Positions 11,300 through 23,841 of a stretch of 64,000 nt of DNA are shown here, one piece after another; position 1 is the first letter of the stretch, and each line of letters starts with the position of its first letter. Source of the DNA: Beverwykella pulmonaria. Lineage: Eukaryota > Ascomycota > Dothideomycetes > Pleosporales > Melanommataceae. A program made the translations under genes and the position numbers. The stretch is taken from positions 4,307,068-4,371,067 of the forward strand of contig BCHH01000001.1 of NCBI GenBank assembly GCA_001599595.1. Direction: 5' to 3'. Below the pieces are notes generated by a model, which was not told the origin of the DNA, ran no database searches, and saw nothing but the letters and a program-made list of their open reading frames with translations.

Positions 11300-13319
11300 T
11301 CTCCCATGACATACCATATGTCCTATTTTAGCTAGCTCACCCTTCATGGGTATATGTAGTCGTCGTGCGAGCAGTCAGCTCTTCACGGCTTTCTCACTCT
11401 TTATACACACTTTCCATCAGACAGCTGACTTCCGCCTCTACTCGTGACACGGTGTATATCTCCGTTCGCATCAGTTTGAGGCTGACTTCTAGTCTGGTTC
11501 CTCAGGCACACTGACACTGACACTCTGTAGGTTGCTGGTAAAGCTGATCTAACCAACACTTCGTCTGGTCATACCATCGCTCATAAGACACTCCGAAACG
11601 GCACGTTATCAGCTCGGATCGGCCGACTTGTAGCGTCCACTACCTTCTGTACAAATATCATGTACGGTGTCCCTAATGCGCTGCAAGTTACTAGTGCTAA
11701 GAACGTTCATCACTACCTTGAATCAGCATTCCTAGTTCACCTCTTGTCACTGCACCGGGTTGTTGTCTGGTTGGTTGGCCTCATGGGGAAATAGCTCCTC
11801 ACTCCTCACTTTCTTTCCTAGCCTGTTGGTTTGAAACGTGACCTATTTCCTGATTCTTGCCCACTGCCCCAGCCACATCATAAAGTTCCAAATTCCCCGG
11901 ATGCCAACATTACGCAAACTATGGGGATGTTGCCGTTGCCAGATCAGAGTACATCATATCGCTAAGTTTGGGTGCGTTATTCTAACGTGTTGTCGCACGC
12001 ATCTGTCGAACAGCAATTACAAGTCGCATGCCTACGACCTTGGGCATTCGGCAAGAATCAAGTTCCCTTCAGACACGTTCTCCACGTACATGGACTACGT
12101 TTGTTCTGTCATCTACTGCTAAATATGTATCTGCTTGTGTGCCACACCACTTACTCGAATTAGACGGAACTGAGGAAAAGCTCACGTGAGTAGCGCGTTA
12201 TGTGATGGTCCGTACTAATATTTCTAGAGAACTGCCGTCGCTTATCTACTGATCATTATTTTCACAGTGTGCATCTGGACATACACTCTTTACATAGCAC
12301 ATCCAAGCCACTTGGTACGTATCGCCAGCGTGTTCAACAGTCTATACCAGCACTATGGTCATACTTTCGACGCAGACAGATTATTATAAGAGGGTATGGC
12401 ACGTCTTCCACATTGCCGGGCCAAACGTTATGCAAAAGCGTACAAAGTTGATTGCTACAGATGAGTAGTAGCAAACGAGCTCAGAGTGAGTCCAGAAATC
12501 TACTTGTCGGTGTTCGTGTGTGCCCCTAGCGTGAGTACTTATGCACTGCATGAGCATGGTAAGCCTTCAATGTAGACCACGTCACAGTAAGTCACTGAGA
12601 AGACGAATATTACATACACTAAGGCTGTACAAATACTTTTCCACACCAGTTACGCCTTCTCAGCTCTCTTCACCTACTCCACGCCCCTCCTCACAACTCT
12701 CACCACTTGATCATCTTCCTGCCATCGGAACAACATTTGCACTATTCCTGCCCATCCTTTACATCTACACCTCATTTTGTCAACTTTATTTTTTCCTCCT
12801 CTATCTTTCTCTCCCTTTGTTCATCCCCTTGGTCACATCTCTGCTTATGTCTCTTTGCCGTTAGCTTCATATCGATATCTTCACCTCTCGCATAATTTGA
12901 AAGAAATTTTGAATTTAGTCCTAGACGCATGTCGGGTAGCAGACTAGAGGTGAGGAGATACTTGGATGTGCTTACTAAAATGGAAGTTATCGAATCGGAC
13001 AGGTGGTACTTTCATGATGGATATTCCCAGGTGTGAACTTGCATTAGAGCCACGCAAGTGGTTTTGATGAACAGGCTAGAGGTGAACTTTGACATTTAAG
13101 ACTTCAATATTAGATGTGCGTCATAGACATCAGTCGCGATGAAATGAAGTTGTGTAAATGTATAGTTATGATTCAGGCAGTCTGCAGAAACGGAGCTGCC
13201 TGCAGAAATTAAGGATGATGGTGGCATTGCTGATAGAATGTCGTGAATTTTCTCTAAGACAGGCATAATAGTAACTCAGAAGTATTTGGAAACGTTATTG
13301 TCGATAATTATGTTTAGAC

Positions 13320-13545
13320 GGCCACATATGGAGATCGAGAACTACTCCCCGAAGTTTTAAACTTGATGAAAACATCCTGGACTTGTCACCATCGAGGTCT
13401 TTACTCCGATGGTGACGTGCTGAGAACCCGAGAATAGAAAATGTCTCCCTGAAGTCTCAGCACTACTCAAAACTTGCTAAAATTACCGCTATCGAAGATT
13501 CTACCCTGACTGCAACGCTTGGAGAACGAGGAAGTTCTTACCTGA
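13320..13545. repeat. Possible diverged direct repeat
   Basis: Two adjacent segments share a broken pattern: AAACTTG, then ATCGA(G/A)G, then a pyrimidine-rich patch, then a GAGAAC end (about 13357-13430 and about 13469-13535). Identity is low and judged by eye. It may be an old tandem duplication or chance. Confidence 0.25.
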
Positions 13546-14158
13546 ATCCTCTCATCTTTCAAAAGTCTCTCTCCGTTCCGTGAGCTTCTCTCTTCTGCAT
13601 TTCGTCAATCTGAGAGAAAATGACTAAATCTGGTCAACGCTGTCCCTTGGATCTGTCAGGGGATGGTATCTGCAGCATAGTATGCACAGCAATGACCCCA
13701 TGTATGCAACAGAAGGTAGTACGGGCATTGACATGCTTAAAGAGTAGCAGTAGGAGGATAGGTTATACAGACTGATAAGGAAAATTTGAAGTGGTTGATA
13801 TCAAACCATGAGAAAGAGTAGTTGAGTTTCTACTATTATGACTCTCTGATATTGATAGAATAGAAAAACGCCAATATATGCCAACCAATATAATATGTAC
13901 GGTATGTACGCGTTCTGCAACCCACCCAGCCCACCCTAAATTTAGCCTTTCCCTTTCCTTCCACCGAAGCATAAGGAATAAGATATCCTTGAAATTCCCT
14001 CCAAGATGCAACCCTCAGACGTTTTCTAAATCAACGATCGCTTGCTCGCACTAGGAAGAAGCACTACGCTTCAACAGTGAACAATAGTTATATTACTTCC
14101 TCCGCCCTTGGTCTTGAACCACTTAAGCCCACGCATCCCATTCTTGTCGATGAGTCTA

Positions 14159-17100
14159 TCACCGCCTTGGCAAAGGTCCATCCCTCGCCGCGCCAAAGGC
14201 ATTCGTCACAGGCGTCTGAGCGCCTACCGGTGTCATCGGTGCTGGCGTAGGTGCGCGACTGGGCTGTTGGCTCCTATTATGCGCCATATGCGCCTTCACG
14301 AGATGGCCGGCCGCGAGGGCCGCGTTCAAGCTCAATTCTCCTGCGAGTGTTGCCGCCGCGATAACACGTGCTAGCTGTCGCGCATTATCGCCGGGGCTTT
14401 CTATGTTTGCACCGCGCACGCCGATCAGGTCAAGCATGGCGGATTGGGGTTCAAGGATTGTGCCGCCGCCTATAGTGCCGACTTCGATGCTGGGCATGCT
14501 GACAGAGATTTGGAGGTTGCCGTTCATACTGGAAATTGTTAGCAACGACGCGTATAACAGGGAGCGGTATGACTTACTTCTTCATGATGGTGATGCAGTT
14601 CGCGCTCTCTACAACCTGCGCAGGATCTTGTCCAGTGGCGAGGAAGATAGCCGCAACGATGTTTGCAGCGTGAGCGTTGAAACCACCCATTGCACCAGCC
14701 ATAGCAGATCCAATCAAGTTTTTGCTAATATTCATTTCAACAAGCTCGTCCACATTGCACTTGAGCACGCTCTTGACGATGTGTCCCGGAATTATTGCCT
14801 CTGCAACCACACCCTTGCCTCTTCCATCAATCCAGTTGATGGCGGCGGCCTTCTTGTCTGTGCAGTAGTTGCCCGATAAGGTTACGACTCTCATATCTTC
14901 GAATCCCGCTTCTTCGGCCATGACGGTAAGAGCGTGTTCGACACCCTTGCTGATCATGTTCATCCCCATGGCATCGCCGGTTGTGGTCTTAAACCGGACG
15001 TAGAGGTTCGTACCCGCAATCGCTGTCTTCATGGACTGTAGTCTCGCAAATCTGGATGTCGAGTTGAAGGCGTTCTTCATGATCTTCTGCCCTTCCTCCG
15101 AATCGAGCCAAAGCTTTGCGGCACCAGCACGTGTGAGGGTATCGAAGCCGATGCAAGGACCCCGGGTCATACCGTCGTGTGTGAGTACAGTGACCACACC
15201 GCCGCCTGCATTAATTGCCTTGGCGCCACGCGAAGTGGATGCGACGAGGACGCCTTCGGTGGTGGCCATGGGGAGGAAGTAATTCTGGCCGTCAACCATG
15301 AGGGGGCCCGCTACACCGAGGGGCAATGGCAGATAACCGATAACATTTTCGCAGCAGGCGCCGTGGACGAGGTCATAGTTGTAATCCTTGTACGGCAGTT
15401 TGGATCTTTCGAGCAGTGTGGAAGTCTCACGTGTGGCGTGGGTACGGGAAACGAGACCACGCCGAATCTTGACAGCGCGGGTCTTGTCGCCAAGTGTCTT
15501 CTCTAGGGCATAGCCGGGCAGCTTTCCTCTAATGGAGAGTTCGATGAGCTCTTCATCGGTAAGCTTTGGTGCCTTTTTCTCCTTGAGCATTTGCTCCAAG
15601 AATTCCAAGGGACGATTTGGGGCCTTTTGTTCCTCTTCAGTCGGCGGGATCTGGGTCTCGGGATGGAGAAGCTGCGCCTGAACTGGAGCTGGCTGGACAA
15701 CTGGAGCAAGTGGCTGTAGAGTAGGGCGACCCCTTTGCTGTTCGGGGCCTGGGGTGATTGGCGGTGTTGGCATATGCTGGTGTGGGATTCCGGGTCCGCC
15801 AGGTGTAGGAGGAGTGCCGTCCTGTATTTCTGCCGCAGTAGGGGGCTCGAGCGGTTTATGTGGCTCCTTGATTGTCCATCGAGCAGCGTTAAAGAGATAT
15901 CCGTTCAGAACGACGCTCATGACAAGCGCCGCAATAATCCATTTGCTCAGGAAAGGATCTTCCATGCTCTTAAGAATTCCGTCAACAAGCTGAGAGCTTA
16001 TGTTGCTACCAGACTGAGAGTCGGAGCTGCCAACTGTCGGCTCGGCGTAGTGAATTGACGGATATTCTAGCTCGTACTTGATAGGCACCATGATAGTGAC
16101 AATTGTGGAAGTGGCGGTGTTCTTGGCCTGTTCGTAGATGGAGTCCAACCCACTTCCAGCGACCTTGAAGGGATCAAGGGGCGGTGCAGAACCCACACCA
16201 GAGATGTGGGATACCTTAGCTCTGGAAAGACCGAAGCGAAGGGTCGCGAGATTCAAGACGTTGACCAAGATGAATCCAGCCACCATGAGAACTTTGAACT
16301 TTGGAACAGTGATCTTCTTGCCTAGGACAGTCGTGGTTGTTGAGCGGGCTTTCACATCCCCTGCATTTGGCCAGTCATTGTTCAAGGCCACATTCTCCGC
16401 AACCTGGCGACTGACACCGTCATCCTCCAAAGCCCGTCGGAGAGCCACGTGACGCTTGATACGGTTGATCTCTAGCTTGATAGTGAGAATTGCGGTGAAG
16501 AAAGTGAGAAGCATCACCGCATCGAAGAGGAGGATCCAGGCACCAAGAAAGCAAAATTGCCGCAGACCTCCTTGAATTCCGGACATGGCTCCAGCCACGA
16601 GGATTAGAATCTCGAAGAAGTAGTCGCGAACAATTTCGTATCCGGTCTTCTTGATCGCAATCTGCACCGCGTTTTGAATGGTCAGAGGCTGACTCCTATG
16701 TTCCTCGGCGTTCCTACGAGCGTCCAGCGCAGCCGAGAGGACTGCCTTGGTCAAAACAATGGGCTTCTCGAATCCGATAATGACGACCAGAAATGGTAGT
16801 CCCTCGGATAGTAGGACCATATTAATAGGGACATCAAGATATACAGTCACAAGGAGTGCAAACAGGAATGCAAAGGCTGACTGGAGAAGGACAGCTGTTG
16901 CAAGCCAGAAATTGGAGCCCAGGCGACGCATGGCGAGAAACAAGGAAACGAACGTCAAGTGCATAGCGAGGTAGCCCAAGGCCATGATGATAATGTCGCC
17001 TGTATCAGCATTCTGTCAACCAAATTAGTATAGTTCGTTCACGTGCTCACTATTTGGTGGGGAGCCGATGTACCTTGAGAAGATCGACGAATGAAGTCCA

Positions 17101-17830
17101 AGAATCCCGCGCCCAGTTGCGAACACCACCGGGGGTGTTCCCGCTCTTAGCTGCCTTCATAATCCACTTCTTCTCCTCGTGTGTCCCCTCGGCTTCTGAG
17201 CCATGCGATTCTGAGGCGTCCTCGGGCGCAGAGATCTCCTGCATTGCCATCAGGAAATCGGGCGCTTCCGCATATGGGATCGCAAATGCCAGCGAGGTGT
17301 CGTGCGAGATGGTCGAGAAGGAGCTCCAGGAGCTTGGGAGAAGCGTGGCAGAGAGGTTGCTGGGCACACTGGCCTGAGAGGGCGCTGAGTTAATGGAGCT
17401 CGATTCGGGAAACACGAGCGTGATTAGGGCGACCTCTTGCGCCGTCTGTCTCTTTGTCAGTACGACTTCCTCTTGTCCGTGTTCTGGCACATACTTGCTC
17501 CACCTTGGTGCTGACCACAGCCTCTTCAGCTTCCCATTTCCACGCCGTCTCTTCTCCGACCCGCAGCCTCTTGCTACCAGCTAGCAAGGTGGTGAAATCC
17601 ACCCTTCCTGTCACCTTGTCTGTGTCCCGCTGTAGGAGGCCCTTGTCCAAGACGCCCAGATAGGAGTAGCTGGCCAGGCAGGCAATGGCGACAATGGTGT
17701 GTATGGGATGGGTGCAAGCCTTCTTCGCAATGGAGAGGAGGATAGGCGTGAAATGGTGGTCGTACCAGCCCGGGCGAGCCTTTTCAGAGCCGCCGGCGCC
17801 CTGCCATCGTGCCGTCAAGAATCCAAACAT
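14159..17830 (-). CDS. HMG1: HMG-CoA reductase
   Basis: ER-membrane enzyme that reduces HMG-CoA to mevalonate, the committed step of sterol and isoprenoid synthesis. Exons on the minus strand: 17830-17495, 17445-17074, 17012-14578, 14528-14159; 1170 aa. Exon 3 opens with [10 protein letters not shown] and carries the polytopic sterol-sensing domain (about 237-430). A Pro-rich linker follows (about 580-690). The catalytic domain occupies roughly 700-1140, with [29 protein letters not shown] (about 817), [14 protein letters not shown] (about 951) and [15 protein letters not shown] conserved catalytic His occurs in GHLVKAHM. The last intron (14529-14577) interrupts the conserved CITIMK-N-MNG region and restores the family sequence. 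The C-terminal 40 residues are low-complexity Pro/Thr. Intron 1 (17446-17494) could use another acceptor 6 bp upstream. Neighbours are unrelated, so this is not a metabolic cluster. Confidence 0.97.
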
Positions 17831-18934
17831 GGTGCGGTGACTGAAGTTGATTCAGTTCGTGCGGTCGCGGGGTGCTCAGGCGGTTTTGGGCATGGGGCTA
17901 CGCGGTCGGGGGCTGTGCCGCTGCGCTGGGGAAGAATTGAACGAGGCCGAGTGTCGAATGACAAACGCCAACACGATGCTCAGGTAGCTAGATAGTGGAT
18001 AGGTGAATATCTCTAGCGCGTGAGCCGTTGGAATCGCGTTGAAAGCGGCTGGGGCAGCGGTGGTGTTGGCGGGCCGATGTGTGGGAGAGGCGAGGCAATG
18101 CGGGGAGGAAAGAAACGGCGGAGAGAAGGCAGCGTCGCAGGGTGAACTGAAGGCGGCGGCGTGTGGTTGAAGAGGTGCCGCCTTCGCCCTGAATGTGGGC
18201 AGATCCCCCTGGTCAGGCGTGGTGCGTGCACGCTCTCTCCGCGTTGGTAGTGGCGGTTGAAACTTTTTTGGCTATCGCGGGTGCGCCAAGCCGTCGAACC
18301 CTTTCACCGCTTTCTTCCCACCTCGACTTTGACAGCGCACTGTGCGTACGGCTAACAAAGGCGTCGCTAACGTAGCACGCCTAGTATTGTTCCCTCTCCA
18401 CGCGGCAGGAAGCATCAGAAAGAGCGCAGCGTCTGACGCTGTGGTGCTCAAATGACCTCGGAGATCTGGGAAGAACGATTCGCTAGCCGACGTTAATAGA
18501 CGCCACCACCGCCACACGCCGTCTCCTTTCGAATTTCGATGTTGAGAATGCAATCATGGCGTCAACTCCCTACGTAAACTGGAGGCGACTCGTCTCACAG
18601 ATTTGGTTGCAAGTAAAGGCTCATTCTGAAGGCTCAATGGCCCAAGTCGCTTTGCACGTTTCAACCTTCTGACATGCGTCCAAGAAGCCTGGAGGGCCAA
18701 AGGGCTTGCTTTCCAGCCAAACAATCCATGATCGGCCCCAATTCCCTCGTAAGACTGCAGTAGAATTGCAATTGCATATTACCACCTGCTTTCAGAACTG
18801 CCCCCTTCTCCGTCTGTACTCGCCCAAGTCACACAGGCAAATATCGCGAAAAACAAGAATGTCCGTCATTATCACCGTCCCATGTCTATATCACCATGCT
18901 CTATAGTTCATAACCCGGCATGCATATGCATCAT
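17831..18934. other. HMG1 promoter region
   Basis: About 1.1 kb upstream of HMG1, which is also the 3' flank of the DUF3605 gene on the same strand. It is GC-rich near HMG1, with repeated GCGG/GGCG patches. I recognise no clear sterol-response element and no coding frame. Confidence 0.5.
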
Positions 18935-19727
18935 TCAAGCCACCTTGGCAGCCATCGGAACATCGCCATTCGTGATGGTCTTTACGAACTCCGGATCTGG
19001 GTCGTACAGCATGACATGGAAATGCTCGACCGCATGCACCGACTTCAGCGATGTCCAGTTCTTGAACCAAATCACATGCTCGGGCTTGACCTGGGTGCAA
19101 AACGTCCTTTGCACGTATTGGTCAATCTCCTGTCGAGCTTCCGGCGTCAGGTCGTCCGTCGCTGGGTCCTCGGTGAGCTCGAACTTGGTCCAGATGACGA
19201 GATGGACGATTTTCTCGTCGACCCCGTACGGCCAGTCGTTGTACAAAATTTTGACGTCCTCTTTGTTCAAGTCAGTCACACAAGCAATTGGGATGGGACG
19301 CATCAGCGACGTGGGGGTGCCCATACCTTCGAACTCGAACGGTCTTCCCTTGGGCACCATGGTCTTCCACTGAAGTCGCTCATGGACGATGAAATTGAGA
19401 ATACTGCCATACTCCTTCACGAGGCGGTGCGTGTACTGCCGGTACCGCCTCAGATCCGACGGCACGCGGTGAAACTTGTCGACGCGATTGATCCCTGATC
19501 CAGCCGGTCAGAGCCACAATCATTCATTGATACCGTGGTACATTGGCTGGCATACTGATCACCTCCCTGGCTTCGTCCCAGGTGAATCGCTTGTACTCGC
19601 TATTCGGCGTCCCGATAATCCTCCGGTCCTTCTCGCCACACTCCCTCAAGAACTCGGGACATTCCTCAGTCCATTGCTCCCGCGGCACATTAACGAGCCA
19701 GAACGGCAGTGGCTCCTCGTGCGGCAT
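18935..19727 (-). CDS. DUF3605 protein (N-acetylglucosamine-induced protein 1-like)
   Basis: Two exons: 19727-19556 and 19494-18935; 243 aa. The N-terminus reads [14 protein letters not shown] followed by ECPEFL, and the middle has [16 protein letters not shown] and [15 protein letters not shown]. These are hallmarks of the fungal DUF3605 family, whose best-known member was named for induction by N-acetylglucosamine in yeast. The biochemical role is unknown. The C-terminal part ([30 protein letters not shown]) is also family-typical. The start at 19727 was preferred over an in-frame ATG at 19847 because upstream residues do not resemble the family. The protein is soluble with no signal peptide. 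It is divergent from the membrane-protein gene at 20952, 1.2 kb away. Confidence 0.85.
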
Positions 19728-20951
19728 CGCGGCAATGGCTCTTTTTGTAACGAGCGGATGCAAGGTACGGATGCGGCGTGTCGAAATGATGATCGGAATT
19801 AGCAGCCGCGGTGCGGATGGGGAACCTGGGTGTTCGACAAATTGCAAATTGACTCGAGAAGGACGGAAGCAGCATAGGGGAGTGAATTGATGACATGATT
19901 AGCGTGCAGCTCGCCTTGAAACGTGGCAGCTGTCTGGTCTTGATTTAACGGTTGCAAGTGCAGGCGCTACGATGGCGGTCTTGCAGCTGTCCCGACGTCA
20001 AACGTTGAAGCGGTGAACCGTCCTCAGCTGGCTGACTGTAACATTCCCATAACGAAAGTAATGCAGTGCCTGCCCAATTCCCGGTTGAAAATCTGCCGAA
20101 TTCCTTCTCTCCAGGCGCCTTCGAAAGGGATTAATTTCGGGGATTTATCCACGCTCCACCGCGAGGATGTTTCACAGGGATGAGCCCCAACGCTCACCAC
20201 ATCTTCCCTCCTCCTCATTGGCCGACGTGACCATTGCAAAGACCACATCCCGACCACAGTCCCGCCCTCGAACACAAACATGTCGTTGTTTGGCTACCGC
20301 CACGCTGTTACCCCAAGAGGGCTGTTTGAAGCTCCGCACGGTGTTCTTGATCATCTGCGCTTTGTCGCAAAAGGGAGGTCAATACTAATAGTGGTGCTGC
20401 CTTGAGTGCATTCTGTCTGCGACTGCTCCTTCCTCCACGTCCGCGTCACACACCTTCTCCTTCCCTTCTCAGATCGAAAAGCGCCTTGAAGTGCTGCTAT
20501 CCATTTCAACGTCCCACCTCAGTCCCTCATTCCCGCTTTCGCAAAATCTGACCCACATTTCGATACTTTCAATCTCTTCATTCCATAGTACGCAGCCAAT
20601 CACGGCACCAAAAGACTTGCATTCCTGTTTCACTGGATTTGTTTTGGAGCCCCATACCACCACCGTGGAAGGTGGAACCTAACACACATTCCTATCAATG
20701 AACCCGAACGACATTTTATTTTGAGCCCCGGTGGACCCTCCTACGTACTTCTTAACAACGCTACGCCCCGTCAAAGAGCCTGGTTCCGTACGACTTCGTT
20801 TGCTTCGCAGTCCGACGACGGATACATTTGTCTTGTTTCTTCCAATCAGAGCCTCTCACATCAAACTCAAACTTCCCACCGCAGCACTCTCCGACAACTC
20901 GACATACGAGCTTAGCAACTCTCAACAACCTAGTGGGGAGAAACGCACACG
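19728..20951. other. Divergent intergenic region
   Basis: Shared upstream region of the DUF3605 gene (-) and the small membrane protein (+). It contains pyrimidine-rich stretches near 20420-20560 typical of fungal promoters. Short frames are present but none has family features. An unresolved 5' UTR intron for the downstream gene is possible. Confidence 0.45.
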
Positions 20952-21560
20952 ATGGCCACAGTCCGCGACCCCGACTTCTGGCGCCGCTTCAGCCGGGCAG
21001 TCCACCAAGACGAAGAAGCACAAGCACAAAGGGAGCAGAGTCCTGGAACCAAGCACCCGTATGTTTCCCCTTCAGCGCAAAGTTCCAGCCCGCCCAGCAC
21101 ATCGCCCGACTCGCAATCGCCTCTCACGCCCGCCATGGCCACCACACCTGTGCCCTTCTCGCCATCTACGATAGGCGACCTCAAGGAGCCCACCACACCC
21201 ACGTCAATACGCACACCCACCGTCTCCTACCAACATACCCGGCACCCCTCATCCCCCATCCAGCCCACCAGCACCTATCCTACTGCCACCCCCCGCAAGC
21301 CCGCCCCCACACACCCATTCACCTCTCACCGCAACGCCTCGCAAATGACTCTCGGCTTCTCTGGCCGGCCACCCAGCCGGTTTAAGTTCTGGACGCAGAT
21401 TAGTTCTGACCCGTCGAACAGGAACTCGTGGCTGGAATCGCAGCGGAAGAAGAAGCGCCAGCGGATGTGGTTATGCTGGTTGTTCTGGCTGTGCTTCTTG
21501 TGTGTGGTTGCTGGCATCGTGTTCTGTGTGCTGTTCTTGAAGGCAAAACATATTATATGA
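20952..21560 (+). CDS. Small Pro/Ser/Thr-rich protein with C-terminal membrane anchor
   Basis: Single exon, 202 aa. The start MATVRDPDFWRRFSRAVHQD is followed by a long Ser/Thr/Pro-rich region (about 30-140), low in complexity and likely disordered. The end has a basic patch (QRKKKRQR, about 165-172) and one strongly hydrophobic segment (about 174-196, rich in Trp, Cys, Leu), then KAKHII. This layout suggests a tail-anchored or single-pass protein with the basic patch on the cytosolic side. I recall similar uncharacterised proteins sharing the DPDFWRRF start and the basic-Trp-rich end in dothideomycetes; no function is known to me. The ATG follows a purine-rich leader and is the first in frame. 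Confidence 0.75.
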   Translation: MATVRDPDFWRRFSRAVHQDEEAQAQREQSPGTKHPYVSPSAQSSSPPSTSPDSQSPLTPAMATTPVPFSPSTIGDLKEPTTPTSIRTPTVSYQHTRHPSSPIQPTSTYPTATPRKPAPTHPFTSHRNASQMTLGFSGRPPSRFKFWTQISSDPSNRNSWLESQRKKKRQRMWLCWLFWLCFLCVVAGIVFCVLFLKAKHII

Positions 21561-22438
21561 GTGGGAGAAGAGAGGCGGACGAGTGCCGCGAAGATCGATC
21601 TTTTTTTTTCGATGCCGTAAAAGGTATAAAGGATATTGCATGCATGGGCTGGCGTATTATAGACTTTCGCGTATCTCCGGCAGGCCGATCATGGGGATAG
21701 ATGGCCATCGGGTATAATGGTGTTCAGGAGGACTCGGGTTCTTCAGACTGGGCTCTCTTTCAGTCTGCTAGACGCGGATGACCAGGCCACACGATCCTTT
21801 TTGTATATTTCTGCACACATGATACCAACTACCACTACTGAGCAAGAACTTGGTATACTCAATTTCAAGACGCGATTCAATATTCCCTTGCTGTGTCAAT
21901 CCGTCGGCTTCTGCTTCTATCTATAACGAGGACTTAGACCTACTTGCTCTGAATGCGTGGTGCACTTTGGCAGATACAATGGTGCGGCGTAGGTCAATAT
22001 AGTCATCTGCATCGGGTCACATCGTGCGACATTAGATTCGTATCTGGAAAAAATATACAATGTATACTACACAGAATAAGTACAGTTGCGGCGTAGAACC
22101 GGAAATGGTAAGAAATATCAGAAAGGTTCTAGTGCCTGCGCCAATTTTAGCATTTCTATGTATCTCATCCCTATCGGCCAGACCCGAGAGTTCTCGTACG
22201 TCGCGAGCACCGGAAATCCAGTCTCGAACTCTTGATTCCACAACCGTGCCTACGAAGAGCATATCCACCTCGGATTCTCTCAAGGCTTTTCTGTCAGCGG
22301 CTTACGCTCTTGCCCAACCACCGCAGCTCCCCACCCCGACACGATGATACAAAGGCCATGGAAGTCAACACAATACGCCAACCACGAAAACGAGGTATCA
22401 ATACCCAGAACGCCCAACGGATTAAATCTCTCTCGCGC
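21561..22438. other. Convergent 3' intergenic region
   Basis: Lies between the 3' ends of the membrane-protein gene (+) and U2AF1 (-). It has no coding frame with family features. A T-rich run (21601-21609) follows the upstream gene by about 40 bp and may belong to its 3' UTR. Confidence 0.45.
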
Positions 22439-23203
22439 TCAAAATCTCCTCGCGGTCGTGCCAGCAGCCGGAGGCGTCGGGCTCCTGGACATGCTTCGGG
22501 GATCCCTCCCACGCTCCTGCAGCCACTTCCGCGTGCACATGTCGAGGTCGCGGTCGAGTTCGGGCGTCGGCTCCTTGCGATGGATGAAGTTGCAGAAGCC
22601 GCCGCGAACGCAGCCTTCGCCCGAGTTGAGGCGGCAACACGCCTCGCGAAAATCGGTCACGGGTGACAGCTCGCAGTAGATGGGGCGGCCGGCGTACCAG
22701 CGCGAATTGAGGCCGTCGCAGGCCTTTTGCGCGTCTTCTTCGTACTTGAAGCGCACGTAGACGTTGCCGATGAGGTCTACGACAAACACGTTAGTTCCAA
22801 GTACGGCATGGTGATTGGAAGAGACAGGGGAGGGGGGTCAACGTACGGTCATTGTTGTTGTCGCATACTACCACTTCCTCGACGAGGCCGTATTTGCACA
22901 GCTCGCACCAGATGTCCTCGTAGAAGGCGTCAAAATGCATCTGCATTTGCGCCGCACTCATTTTGTTCTTGGGGTCGTAGGCTGGGTTCTGATACAGGTT
23001 GGGGAGGAGGATGGTCTGTGAGTAGGATGGCTTGACGTGTTTGCGCGAGCAGCGGTCGCCGTGGCGGCATGCGCCGATCTTATAGTAGAAACTACAATTG
23101 ACCTGAGAGAAGGCGTGTTAGCTGGAGATGTAAAAAGCTGCGGGATGAGCTAGCGTACCTTGTCTTGCTCGGTGCCGAAGATGGAGGCGAGATAGTTGGC
23201 CAT
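22439..23203 (-). CDS. U2AF1: U2 snRNP auxiliary factor small subunit (U2AF35)
   Basis: Splicing factor subunit that recognises the AG at 3' splice sites as a heterodimer with the large U2AF subunit. Exons: 23203-23159, 23102-22847, 22776-22439; 212 aa. The first exon encodes MANYLASIFGTEQDK, the classic family start. Two CCCH zinc fingers flank a U2AF-homology RRM: the first at VNCSFYYKIGACRHGDRC (about 16-35), the second at CCRLNSGEGCVRGGFCNFIH (about 152-172). The RRM contains GNVYVRFKYEEDAQKA. The C-terminal tail is short and RS-poor (RDPRSMSRSPTPP), as in filamentous fungi, whereas animals have a long RS domain. Both introns are GT-AG and phase-consistent. The gene is divergent from the metallopeptidase gene with a 638 bp spacer. 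Confidence 0.95.
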
Positions 23204-23841
23204 GGTGTCTTTCTGTCCTGTCGCGTAGGCTATCTGGCTTCAATATCACACTGTGGTTTGCAGAAATAGGTGCTGTGGCGTTGTGGTGATGTTGTCGTAA
23301 AGGCGAGATCGAAAGTGCTCATGAAGGCGCGACCAAGGGAAAATCGCGCTAGTGGCTCGATTACATACACGCCAAGGAATATTCGACTGGGTTCTCGGAA
23401 GTTCGCCTCCTGGCTTTCAACTTCATTGCTCTTTCACATTCGCTTCCACTTTCGCCTTCACATCGAAGCGAGTTTGGGGGGAAAAAATTCACGTCCAATC
23501 CAGCAACGTGACTGTCATGTTCGAGTGCGCAGATGTGAGACCGGAACCCGGCAGGTGCATAGGCCAAGTTTGAGGCAGCAGCCTTACCGCTAACCTGTTC
23601 AGTGCAGCTGCCTGAGCCACTCCTGATCTAATCTCACTGTGCCTTTCCTTCAAAAGGGTGTGCGACATCACTGTTCCTCATTTTCTTGCATTCCATCCCG
23701 TCCTCCTTTCTTGTTTGTCCGTCTGTGTATATATGCAATAGATCTGGAAAGCTCTGCCTTCTTCCTCTGCGTCCATCTTTTTCAAAAACCCCCGAAGAAA
23801 CCATAAAACGTGATCTACTTGTTGAGAAGGGCGAAGAAAGA
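23204..23841. other. Divergent promoter of U2AF1 and metallopeptidase
   Basis: Bidirectional upstream region. Toward the + strand gene there is a GTATATATGC TATA-like site near 23725, about 115 bp before the ATG at 23842. No other gene is supported. Confidence 0.5.

Larger units (their letters stand above)
10357..14158. other. 3.8 kb gene-free island
   Basis: No supported gene lies between the CRH gene and the 3' end of HMG1. The region includes the TCACGT cluster near 11.25 kb, a pyrimidine-rich stretch (12650-12890) and diverged repeated segments near 13.3-13.5 kb, each listed separately. Frames are short and dense in stops on both strands. It could contain decayed transposon or solo-LTR sequence, but I found no paired terminal repeats or reverse-transcriptase/integrase motifs. 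Confidence 0.45.
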
